Source: Pachyseris speciosa (taxonomy: Eukaryota; Cnidaria; Anthozoa; Scleractinia; Pachyseridae). Taken from it: a stretch of 64,000 nt of DNA. A program made the translations under genes and the position numbers. A model generated the notes under the pieces. That model worked only from the letters and a program-made list of their open reading frames with translations. It had not been told where the DNA came from and ran no database searches. Numbering within the stretch: the first letter of the stretch is position 1; the number at the start of each line of letters is the position of its first letter. Of the stretch, positions 10,641 through 20,307 are shown piece after piece. Where the stretch lies: NCBI GenBank assembly GCA_016490735.1, contig JAEMWC010000281.1, forward strand, positions 560,001-624,000. Reading direction: 5' to 3'.

Positions 10641-11890
10641 GCAAGACGTAAGACAGATGTAGACGATTGTTGAACGCGCCCTTTATGCCCTTCTCACGTG
10701 ACAGTTCCTCAATGACGTCTAATATGTAGGAAAAAATCCTGTTGAAAGAACTTAACCTCATTATAAGACCTCCCTTTACGGATATAACCGTCCTTTAGAC
10801 ATGTTTATATGCATATATAATCTGATGTAGTGTAGACCGAGCTCTGTGTGAACGGGGGCATGCTGATGAAATGTGCAGAATGCACATAGTCCGCATAAAG
10901 AATAAGAAGCTCGAATTCTTTTTAACAGCTGTAAACGCATTGCGAAAATACGAAATAGAAGTATTTCTAAAGTAGTTTCCTTCAATGTGTGTTTATATGA
11001 ACTTTATGATATTACGTTACAGCGTCACGCACTGCCGTGACACAAGGACCTTTGTTGACCTGCCGGCGTGAAGAAAGAACGTTGAACCATAGAGATTTTA
11101 GTAACAAGCTCTCGCTCTCGCATCACAAAACCACTCTTTGGACAATATATGAAGGTACGTTTGGAGGCGACTGACCACTGAAGCAATAACGTCTGTTAAC
11201 AACGAAGATTTTTAAGTAATGTTTGCGTTCTTTGCATATGGCAATAAAATGACAGTATGCAAATTAGGTTAAATTTCAGCCAAATATCTCACACTTTCAC
11301 TGCAAATTTTGAAGCATCACCGGAAAAACCCAGACTAATTTTTGCATACCCTGAAAGAGTAGCATATGGGTAATTTATGGGTACAAACCTAGCCCGATTG
11401 AGAGTTTCCCACATATCGAAAGTCACATATCGAAAGTTTCATTCGTAATTATGGGCTAAATTTACCAGCGAATACCGGTAGACAATCCGCCAACTTTGAA
11501 CGTGCTTTGCTGATATCAGAAATAATTCTGAAGCCCCCAGTTTGGTATCGATACAGAGAAATATACGTCCTCTTTTAGCTGTTGGCATTTCATTCCCATG
11601 TTATGATCACTGCTTCTTGAACGAGCGCTGTTTTCGTTAATTAATTCGGCCATTTTTAGGCCCGCAAGAGTGCGTAATCGATTTTCTCGAATATTTCAAA
11701 AAATCGGTCGTATTATGAGAAATAAATCCAGAACCTTTAAAAACTCATCAATACCTTTCTGCAAACTGAAAATGAGGACAGGTTTGTTTTTTGACTGTGG
11801 TCGCTATTTTGTGATTTTGCTCGATATTTCAGCGCATTTACTCTTAAGATTGTTTGAGAATTAGTTAATATAGTTTATTATTTAGAACAA
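10641..11890. other. Gene-free stretch
   Basis: No convincing gene. Short open frames here lack domains. A 14-bp direct repeat CACATATCGAAAGT occurs twice at about 11,410-11,440. Confidence 0.4.
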
Positions 11891-11891
11891 A

Positions 11892-12650
11892 TTAAATACG
11901 TCCTCGTAGTTGAAAAGGATCCCAGCACAACTTTATAAGTATTGACCTTATAGCTTTTCGTTTTTGTGAAACCAGATGCCCTTAACAAACAAACAAACAA
12001 TGGAAACAGATGCCACGCACCTCTCAGTAACCTCTTATTTCATTGGTTCTTATTACCACGCAGCTCCATTATTTCAGGGCTAGGGTCCATTGTTTCTGTT
12101 GTTTGTTTATTGTTTTCTCAGCCAATCCTGTGAACTGTTCCGAGAGCTGCGTGGCGCCTCAATGGAAAGCACGTGCGTGCAGTAAGGTTAGAAACCAGTT
12201 GACCACCAGAGCCAATCTCTAGACAGTAACTGTTAATTAAAACATATGAGCACAGTCTTTCTTGTTCCAAAGTTTCGAGCGTCAGTTTCTGAGACAAAAT
12301 GGTTACCTTTAAGCCCCTGAATTAAGTATAGAGAGAGACCTTTACAAAATCCATTATAAAAAAAAGTGCGAACAAATGAGTTAACTGACCTGTAGTATCA
12401 TTCACTGTTTCACATACCAGAATATTGAATTGGTGACGCGAAAGTATGCTTGCATTAAGGGTCTAACTTTCTTTGACTTCCTGTTCCTAGGTCTTGTTTT
12501 TTTTTAACGTGGAATAATTAGGCATGTGGTTATCTAACTCAACTTTCTATTGTTTTCATAGTAACTCACTTTACGAACCTTCAAAGGCAAATATCTGGTT
12601 GAAAAGTAACGGCCATTCACGTCAAAGTTTCAAGACAAAGTTGCATATTT
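11892..12650 (+). repeat. Segmental duplication, copy 1
   Basis: Aligns by eye with 18,840-19,740. Shared blocks include AAAAGGATC.CAGCACAACTT, TAGCTTTTCGTTTTTGT, AGACAGTAACTGTTAAT, CTTGCATTAAGGGTCTAACT and TTCAAAGGCAAA. Copy 1 carries a 153-bp insertion (12,007-12,159) that copy 2 lacks, and lacks the 315-bp SINE dimer of copy 2. Copy 2 lies just upstream of the LRR gene; no LRR exons follow copy 1. Confidence 0.75.
12007..12159. mobile_element. 153-bp MITE with 9-bp target duplication and known empty site
   Basis: Flanked by CAATGGAAA at 11,998-12,006 and 12,160-12,168. Ends are inverted: CAGATGCCACGCACCTCTC on the left, and the right end read backwards is AGGCGCCACGCAGCTCTCGG. The sister segment at about 18,950 has a single AACAATGGTAAGCACG at this position, i.e. 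the unoccupied site. The 8-9 bp duplication fits hAT or Mutator-like MITEs. Confidence 0.7.
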
Positions 12651-12872
12651 TTTGGTGTTGTCTGAGGGTATTCTAAGCTAACATTTTTGGTTGGCAACAG
12701 AATAAACGGTCATATTCTATGGCAAGCCGTTGCTGCCAAAAGCCTATCGAGTTGTAAATCCTAGTCCAAATGTCTTTCAATATCATCGAGTTAGAAGAGT
12801 TACATGGTCAGTTTTGAAATTACATGGTCGAGTTCTGGAGAATCATGGTTGAGTTACATTTTAAAAGTTTGA

Positions 12873-13060
12873 GTTCTCGCTAGCGAGTTTTTATATTCTC
12901 GCTAGCGAGTTTTCAATTTCTCGCTAGCGAGTTTTTAAATTCTCGCTAGCGAGTTTTCAATTTCTCGCTAGCGAGATTTTAAATTCTCGCTAGCGAGTTT
13001 TCAATTTCTCGCTAGCGAGATTTTAAATTCTCGCTAGCGAGTTTTTCAATTTCTCGCTAG
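12873..13060. repeat. Array of 12-bp palindrome CTCGCTAGCGAG (left arm)
   Basis: Eight full copies plus a ninth cut after CTCGCTAG by the nested insertion. Period is about 21 bp with alternating AT-rich spacers (TTTTCAATTT, ATTTTAAATT). Every unit is self-complementary. Position inside the inverted arms suggests subterminal binding sites for a transposase, by analogy with other DNA transposons; that is inference. Confidence 0.85.
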
Positions 13061-13082
13061 TGCTGTGACTAAAACTGGGACG

Positions 13083-13545
13083 GGGACGTGGGACTTGGGA
13101 CGCGAGGACACGGGGACGCCGGGTCGTGGGACTTGGTGACGCGGGGACGTGGGGACGTGGGAACGTGGGACTCGGGGACGCGGGGACGCGGAGACGCGGG
13201 GACGTGGGGACGCTGGGACGTGGGGACGTGGGACGCGGGACGTGGGGACGCGGGGACGCGGGGACGCGGGGACGTGGGGACGCTGGGACGTGGGGACGTG
13301 GGGACGCGGGGACGCGGGGACGCGGGGACGCGGGGACGCGGGGACGCGGGACGCGGGGACGCGGGGACGCGGGGACGTGGGACTTGGGGACGCGGGGACG
13401 TAGGGACGCGGGGACGCGGGGACGTGGGGACGTCGGGACGTGGGACTCGGGGACGTGGGGACGCGGGGACGTGGGGACGTGGGACTCGGGGACGTAGGAC
13501 TCGGTGACGCCGGGGCGTGGGACTCGGGGACGCGAGGACGTGATA
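13083..13545 (+). repeat. GGGGACGY minisatellite, left copy
   Basis: About 460 bp of near-perfect GGGGACGC / GGGGACGT / GGGACTCG 8-mers. Because the unit has no stops, all frames are open on both strands and predict Gly-Arg-Asp-Ala or Pro-Arg-Val-Ser repeats; these are artefacts, not proteins. Confidence 0.9.
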
Positions 13546-14364
13546 AACAAACAACACCCGAATTTTCCGCTGAATTTGCAATTAACAGTTCTCGGTGGTT
13601 AAGAGAAAGGTATTACATGATGGAGTTTGTCAGCAGACCAGTAGCCATCGTCCTTGTTCTGCCGGATATGTTTGCTTGCCTATTTTACCGTGAGAGCCCT
13701 GGGAACACAATAGCTTCAGCGCAGGTGATCTTATACCTCGTGGGCAGCCATGGAGGACCTTCCTGGTAAGTAACTGTGTTTTCTTGTTAATCCTTTGACA
13801 TCCGTGCCTTATGCTGGCTACTTTCGATGCTGATGGTGCTCACCTTAATCAGTAATGCTTAATTTACTTTAGTAAATGATCCATTCCAGTTCCTATCGAA
13901 ATCTCAAACAATAATTTTTGTACCTTTCTTCGGATTCTTAACATGTACTTTTCTCCGGTTTTCACTCACTTTCCAGCTCGAGATCATTACGAGAGTTATC
14001 TGCACATTCTAGGAATGAAAATCAAAGAAATATGCATTTTTGGACAACAGTTTTCCTGAAGTAAACATCAGCATCGAAAGTAGCAAGCATAAGGCACGGA
14101 TGTCAAAGGATTAACAAGAAAACACAGTTACTTACCAGGAAAGTCCTCCATGGCTGCCCACGAGGTATAAGATCCCCTGCGCTGAAGCTATTGTGTTCCC
14201 AGGGCTCTCACGGTAAAATAGGCAAGCAAACATATCCGGCAGAACAAGGACGATGGCTACTGGTCTGCTGACAAACTCCATCATGTAATACCTTTCTCTT
14301 AACCACCGAGAACTGTAAATTGCAAATTCAGCGGAAAATTCGGGTGTTGTTTGTTTATCACGTC

Positions 14365-14572
14365 CTCGCGTCCCTGAGTCCCACGCCCCGGCGTCACCGA
14401 GTCCTACGTCCCCGAGTCCCGCGTCCCACGTCCCCACGTCCCCGCGTCCCCACGTCCCCGAGTCCCACGTCCCCGCGTCCCACGTCCCCACGTCCCCGCG
14501 TCCCCGCGTCCCCGCGTCCCACGTCCCGGCGTCCCCGTGTCGTCGCGTCCCAAGTCCCACGTCCCCGTCCTA
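14365..14572 (-). repeat. GGGGACGY minisatellite, right (inverted) copy
   Basis: The mirror copy of the left minisatellite, only about 210 bp long. The length difference from the left copy (about 460 bp) points to repeat-number change after the foldback formed. Confidence 0.9.
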
Positions 14573-15995
14573 CTTTTAGTCACAGCCTCTCGCTAGCGAG
14601 TTTTTCTCAATCGTGGGCAAACGCAATATGCGGACGGATGTTGTAGACGGTGGCGGAAGCTTTAATTAAAACATAGATGGAAGTTGTAGGCCGCGAATGG
14701 AAGCCGTAAATTTCGCAATTTTGAACTGTTGTTTACTTTGAGGGCTCGAACTGGCGGGGTTCAAGTGTACCGATATTTCATTGACCCAAAGTACATGATG
14801 CAAACAAGACGCTCTGTGACCGTTAACTCGGTACACTTTGGACACCTTGTGAAGTGCAGAAGTCGAACGCACGCTTTCTGATTCTCGGAAACAATCCGTT
14901 TGAAAAATGAAAATGGTTTGCTTTTGGGTTCGCTCAATGCATGTTTGTTTTTGTACGAGTGAATCACGTAAAACTGTTTTCGGAGTTGGCTATGCGAAAA
15001 TAATGTCACTGGCTCCCACTTGAATTACTGTTATAATTCAGCCTCGCCGTAGTATTTGTAATCGTGGTATCGTTTCATGACTGTAACTAATTTGGGTCGA
15101 CCTAAACTGTAATTAAGTTCCCTCAGGAGAAGTACAGTGTCTGACCCGCGCTTTAATACGGATCGAAAGTAATTTTAAACTGATTTACTAGTGAAATGAA
15201 CTACGGTACAAGCCAGACTCCGTGGCGCCAGTACGTGACAAGAAAAAGATCATTATCAAAATTTGCCATTAAGTCAAGCATTATTTGTGTTGCAGGACGC
15301 ACAACAAAGTTCATCAGTGTTGGAATCGTTCAACTATTATGACTATTATAAATTTACAGTGGCTTAACATAATTTTTCCTAGGTTTTGAAGGAAAAAAAG
15401 AAGGTGCATTAAAAGTCCTTTCGTGACATGCGATGCTGAACACGTCTAGATCCTGAAGACTTTCATTGTTTTTTACAGTGCAAGATATGCAAAATTACTG
15501 AATCACAACTAAATTCCAGCCGACAGAGAATATTTGTGTCACTTTGTCGAAAGAAATCGACAAGCCGCTCTGCCTAACTACTTCACCTCATGTAGCAAAC
15601 CTGTATTGAAATCGCATCAGACTACAGCAGCAATGAATACCCGAATGCATGCACTTAGCCACTACGTGAATGAGCTGGCTTCAAGGGCCCTTTGATCAAT
15701 TTTCGAACCGATAGTCGGTTTTAGCGTACGTCTGTTTCTGCACTTCGCAAGGTGTTCAAGGTGTCCCAGGTAAAAGCTCATAGAGGATCTTGTTTGCATT
15801 ATGTTCTTTGGCTTAATGAAATATCGGTACACTTAAATCCCGCCAGTTTGAGCCCTCAAAGAAAACAACAGTTCAAAATTGCGAAATTTACGGCTTCCAT
15901 TCGCGGCCTTCAACTTCCCTCTATGGTCTAAAGTTTCCTCCACCGTCTACAACATTCGTCCACATATTCCGCTTGCGCACGATTGAGAAAAACTC

Positions 15996-16175
15996 GCTAG
16001 CGAGAAACTGAAAACTCGCTAGCGAGAATTTAAAATCTCGCTAGCGAGAAATTGACAACTCACTAGCGAGAAATTGAAAACTCGCTAGCGAGAATTTAAA
16101 AACTCGCTAGCGAGAAATTGAAAACTCGCTATTGAGAGTATAAAAACTCGCTAGCGAGAACTCAAACTTTCAAAA
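15996..16175. repeat. Array of 12-bp palindrome CTCGCTAGCGAG (right arm)
   Basis: Eight units mirroring the left array; two have changed (CTCACTAGCGAG and CTCGCTATTGAG). Spacers are GAAATTGAAAA / GAATTTAAAA, the complement of the left-arm spacers. Confidence 0.85.
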
Positions 16176-16482
16176 TGCAACTCAACCATGGTTCTCCAGA
16201 ACTCGACCATGTAATTTCAAAACTGACCATGTAACTTTTCTAACTCGATGACATTGAAAGACATTTGGACCAGGATTTACAACTCGATAGGCTTTTGGCA
16301 GCAACGGCTTGCCATAATATTCCATAAACATTGGTGGTTTGTGGGTGGTAAAGTCTAAAAAAAATGAGAATTTGGCGATAGAAATAGCTCATTTCAACCG
16401 TAGACCGGGATTTGGAAAGTGACAGGTTTTCAAAGCAATGGGTCGATATGGACCCATAAATTGTAGATCGTAACAGACTTAA

Positions 16483-16782
16483 AGCCGCGGCTACTCGAGC
16501 GATTTTTCGCTCGCGCCGGTGATGCGATTTTTTCAATTTTGTCGCGTCACCAGCGCGCGATGAAAATCGCAAGTGTAGCCACCCTTGAAATGGCAACGCA
16601 ACAGGTAAAAAGTCGCAAGAAAAAAATCGCGAGAAATTGAATGAGTTTAACTTTTCGCGATTCTTTTTCTGCGATTTTTTGAGCTGTCGCATCACCTGTG
16701 CGAGGGTGGCTACACGGGTGATTTTCATCGCGCGCCGGCGACGCGACAATTTTATAAAAAAATCGCTCGTGTAGCCGCGGCT
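16483..16782. mobile_element. 300-bp MITE, PIF/Harbinger-type TAA duplication
   Basis: Ends AGCCGCGGCTAC...GTAGCCGCGGCT, flanked by TAA at 16,480-16,482 and 16,783-16,785. The inverted repeat extends through CGAGCGATTTT / AAAATCGCTCG. A 3-bp TWA duplication is typical of PIF/Harbinger MITEs. The long minus-strand open frame 16,240-17,043 crosses this MITE and the foldback end, so I do not accept it as a gene. Confidence 0.8.
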
Positions 16783-16785
16783 TAA

Positions 16786-18838
16786 TAATATACATGAAAA
16801 AATTTCTCGATTCTGATTGACTAACAGAAGTGCAGTTTTTAAATACGATGCAGAAAAAAGGTACTTCAGAGCAGAAAAAAGGTAATTCAGTGCAAAAAAG
16901 TGGTAAACAACAGACGATTCTGATCGGTTAATTAACAAAGCACTCGAAATCATGTGATTACCAATACGAAATGAGTCAATACTGAACTTTCGCTGAAAAT
17001 CTTTAATGCGTGTGAAATCGACAAACAGTAGTTCCTTTCTCACTCTTTAGAGAAGTCACTTTCCCTGATATCTGCAACTATCTTCTTGCCAAGACCAACG
17101 AGTATTCAGCACAAAACCTAATTTTTTTTAAAAATCCTTACTGTCCAACCATGCATCCCCTCTTTCGATTGTGAAGAAGCACGTCGCGCGCGCACTTTTC
17201 GTCTTTTTCCATACAGAAGGGTCAAAGATAGTCGGATAGCAGCCTTGACGGAAATTTATACGACTAGAGATGGAAATCCCGGTTTCAGTTGCTATTAAAT
17301 GCAGTGAACAGATTCTTGGATGGAAGAGTCTTGAATTTTTCATCTGCTTGCCTGCAAAAAGCTTCCCACTCCTTACGAACCCTTGGGCTCAAAGGAAAGG
17401 AAAAATAAGTAAACTGAGATCCGGTCTTTTCTTACTTCCGTTACCTGAAACAGCAACAGCACAAGACTTGACCATGACAGGCACGGAAATAAACTGTAAA
17501 GAGCCTAAAAATGCGCCGTGATTACGGACGAAATCTCAAAAGCATGTGACTTGCTGAAATAAAATAAATAAATACAGTGTTTTGTTTTCATCATTTCGCC
17601 CCGTATTTCCCAAAGCATCGCTTCGTTTCACATCACCTCACTTCACTCTTATTGTACCTCCCTGCAAGATACATTTTGTATATTTTCAGTGATCATACGG
17701 TTAGAATTACGTAAGTTATACGAGTTTAACGCAGTCATCAACTGGCATCGATCATTCAGGAGCGTTTATTTTGGAAACGCTAACGAGAAGAGTGTAATTA
17801 ATGGGGTTTCTTTGCTAAAGCGTTAATTTTGATCACAAAACAACAAAGAATGAGAGTAAAGGGAGTTATAATAGAATCCGGGTTTTCATTATAAATGCAG
17901 TTACCATCTGCGTTAAAATGAAACAACGATTCTGTTCAGTGGATAAACTTTATCAGTATTTCATGCAATTTATTTTCCTTCAGGTATTTGGCCATCGACA
18001 GGAAAACGTTTCTTAGTTCGATTTACAAGGCATGACGGGTTTGGTCCACTGGGTTTGGGCAAGGGTGTGAACCTGTGAATCTGAATAATCAAAAGTCAAT
18101 AAAATACTTAAGCTTCTGATCAATTAAATTTATCGTTGTACCATCTTCAGGTGTAAAGTTATGAATGATTTATCTTCGCTAGGAGGAGAAGATATTTTAA
18201 AATGAAGATATTTTAAAATGAAACAATGATTCTGTTCAGTGGATAAACTTTATCAGTATTTCATGCAATTTATTTTCCTTCAGGTATTTGGCCATCGACA
18301 GGAAAACGTTTTCTTAGTTCGATTAGACTTAAGCTTCCGATCAATTAAATTTATCGTTGTACCATCTTCAGGTGTAAAGTTATGAATGATTTATATTCGC
18401 TAGGAGGAGAAGATATTTTAACCGCCCCCCGCCCCCGCCACCCCCCCCCCCCCCACTCTCCCCTTTTTTTTAACAATACAGGTGGGATGGCACTAAGTAC
18501 TTGAATTCCATGGTTTGATAGATTTCAGATCTGAGGTAAAGAAAGGAGAGAAATCAGTGATTCGCTTCTATTTAAACAATCCATTACAGCTTTAAGTTTC
18601 CGCGTGGAACCATACCACAAATATTAAGGTTTCCTACCATAACTAGTCCTTACTCTCTTTCAAGTTTTTAATTGTCATCTTAAGACATATCTTTTTTAAT
18701 AACGTTTTGTAATTTTATATATTTTAATTCCTAATTACCTATAAATTTCTTTCATTTTTAATCATTTTATTTTATTGTAAAGCGCATTTGATGATGTAAG
18801 CCCTGGAAAATCACGCTAAAGAAGTTTTAATTATCATT
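16786..18838. other. Gene-free stretch with a tandem duplication
   Basis: No gene recognised. 17,915-18,202 and 18,217-18,420 are tandem copies (shared GGCCATCGACAGGAAAACG and ACCATCTTCAGGTGTAAAG); the second lacks about 85 bp of the first. A poly-C tract follows at 18,422-18,456. GCAGAAAAAAGGTA-like words repeat at 16,850-16,910. Confidence 0.55.
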
Positions 18839-18839
18839 A

Positions 18840-19740
18840 TTAACTACGTCCCCATAGTGGAAAAGGATCACAGCACAACTTCATAAGTATTGACCTTATA
18901 GCTTTTCGTTTTTGTTAAACCGGGTGCACTTAACGTTTGACTACACAAAAAACAATGGTAAGCACGTGCAGTAAGGTTAGAACCCAGCTGACCACCAAAG
19001 CAAATCTCTAGACAGTAACTGTTAATCAAAACCTATGAGCACAGTCTTTCTTGTTCCAAATGTTCGAGCGTCAGTTTCTGAGACAAAATCTTAACCTTTA
19101 AGCCCCCGAATTAAGGATAGAGACAGACTTTTATTTTTGTCTTATAAAAAAAAGTACGAGCAAATGGGTTAACTGGCCTGTAGTATCATCCATTGTGAAT
19201 GATATATGAAATGAATCATATATGAACTGAGGAATGAAATGAAATGAAGAAATGATCCTCGCAGTTGTGAACGCTATTTATGCAATTGCGAAAAGAAGCC
19301 TAAAAAAAACAAACAAACAATTAGGACTTCAACGGGGTTGGAACCCGTGACCTCGCGATACCGGTGCGAGAGAGCATCGCATTAGAGCATCACACTGGTA
19401 TCGCGAGGTCACGGGTCCAAACTCCGTTGAAGTCCTGATTTTTTTTTTCCAGGATTCTTTCCGCACTTGGATAAATTGCGTTCACAACTGCGAGCATCAT
19501 TTCTTTATTTCAGTATCATCCATTGTTTCACATACCGGAATATTGAATTGATGACACGAAAGTATACTTGCATTAAGGGTCTAACTTTCTTTGACTTCCT
19601 GTTCCTATGTCTGGATTTGTTAGAAAGTGGAATAATTATGCTCTTTCTATTGTTTTCATACCAGCTCACTTACCAACCTTCAAAGGCAAACAAAGCCGGT
19701 TGAAAAGTAATGGCCATTCACGTCAACATTGGGTTGGCAA
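18840..19740 (+). repeat. Segmental duplication, copy 2 (upstream of the LRR gene)
   Basis: Sister of 11,892-12,650. It carries the inverted SINE dimer (19,197-19,511), absent in copy 1. It ends about 400 bp before the LRR gene's start codon and so may include promoter-proximal sequence. Confidence 0.75.
19197..19511. mobile_element. Inverted dimer of a tRNA-derived SINE with 15-bp target duplication
   Basis: The direct repeat AGTATCATCCATTGT flanks it at 19,182-19,196 and 19,512-19,526; the sister segment near 12,393 has one copy, the empty site. The body is a palindrome: GATCCTCGCAGTTGTGAACGC...GCGTTCACAACTGCGAG outside, and two opposed tRNA-like 3' halves inside. The right half, read forward, is GGTATCGCGAGGTCACGGGT then CCAAACTCCGTTGAAGTCC, with a B-box-like GGTCCAAACTC; the left half gives the same on the minus strand. 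A 15-bp duplication fits LINE-mediated insertion. I do not annotate functional tRNA genes here: each side has only half a cloverleaf. Confidence 0.7.
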
Positions 19741-20134
19741 GATTGTCGCATTTGTTTAACGAGTTTTTGGGTGGAATTGTTAGTCTTCAGTACCTCTTCA
19801 AGCAGTGAATCAAGCCCCGCTCTCTGTGTGCATTTTTAGGCATTGGGGTGATTTCTTCAAACATTACTGCCAAGATGCAATCTACACGTCAAAACAGGGT
19901 GGGAAATATCGTTATTGTATTTTGCAAATGTCGAGATGAGTTTTGAAATGCATGGTGTCACCAGGAAGTTCTAGTCTCACTAAATAGCAAAGACGGCCAA
20001 GGATCATCGAAAGCGTTTTGTTAAGGAGTTTATTTTCCCGTTAAGGCTTTCCCTCAAAACGTTTTGGATGAATAGCTGTTGGTCAAGGTTCACTTGAAGC
20101 AAATCTCTTATCTTTATCTCAGGGTCCATTACGA

Positions 20135-20307
20135 ATGAGTGCTCATCTGATGCTTGCAATCTTGATGCTATGGTCCATAATGTCCTGTGACAGCGCATCG
20201 TGTACGGCAAACTGTACCTGTAAACCATTTGGCAAGACGTCATGGCGGGTCAAATGCGTCAGCGTTGATCAAGTACCGACAGGGATACCATCAAACACTG
20301 TGATTCT
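20135..20307 (+). CDS. LRR gene exon 1: signal peptide and LRRNT
   Basis: Encodes [20 protein letters not shown] then [20 protein letters not shown] and a further Cys. The first ~21 residues are a signal peptide with probable cleavage after DSA; CxxxCxC...C is the LRRNT capping pattern. It ends VIL with donor CT|GTATGT, phase 2. Confidence 0.8.

Larger units (their letters stand above)
13061..14588. mobile_element. Nested hAT-like foldback element with minisatellite ends
   Basis: Left end TGCTGTGACTAAAA, right end read backwards AGGCTGTGACTAAAAG. CTCGCTAG is repeated on both sides (13,053-13,060 and 14,589-14,596), giving an 8-bp target duplication as in hAT transposons, taken from one unit of the host palindrome array. 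Arms are about 770 bp (left) and 520 bp (right): each has a GGGGACGY minisatellite then a unique ~290-bp block (left about 13,546-13,835; right 14,068-14,364). The loop is 13,839-14,060. No transposase is present. Confidence 0.75.
12718..16316. mobile_element. 3.6-kb foldback element with ~600-bp inverted arms
   Basis: Starts TATGGCAAGCCGTTGCTGCC and ends with its complement (GGCAGCAACGGCTTGCCATA). A perfect 6-bp direct repeat ATATTC flanks it at 12,712-12,717 and 16,317-16,322. Left arm: 12,718-13,060 continuing at 14,597-14,880; right arm: about 15,716-16,316. The arms match over arrays of CTCGCTAGCGAG and over a unique outer part. The loop (about 14,880-15,716) has no convincing gene. Without the nested element (13,061-14,588) the original is about 2.06 kb. 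It does not fit a superfamily I know: 6-bp duplications occur in Polintons, but those termini begin AG, unlike these. Non-autonomous. Confidence 0.8.

Noticed and set aside
13023..13581. Long open frames on both strands with Gly-Arg-Asp or Pro-Arg-Val-Ser repeats
   Set aside because: They translate a GGGGACGY minisatellite that has no stops in any frame; repeat artefact, with a mirror copy at 14,132-14,646.
12873..16175. CRISPR-like regular repeats (CTCGCTAGCGAG arrays)
   Set aside because: Spacers are near-identical AT-rich strings, not unique; the arrays lie in inverted arms of a eukaryotic transposon and no cas genes exist.
16240..17043. 267-codon minus-strand frame
   Set aside because: It crosses the foldback terminus and an entire MITE, so it is a chance frame through unrelated elements.
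19325..19435. Functional tRNA gene(s)
   Set aside because: Two opposed 3' halves with B-box-like text but no acceptor stem or anticodon arm; part of a SINE dimer.
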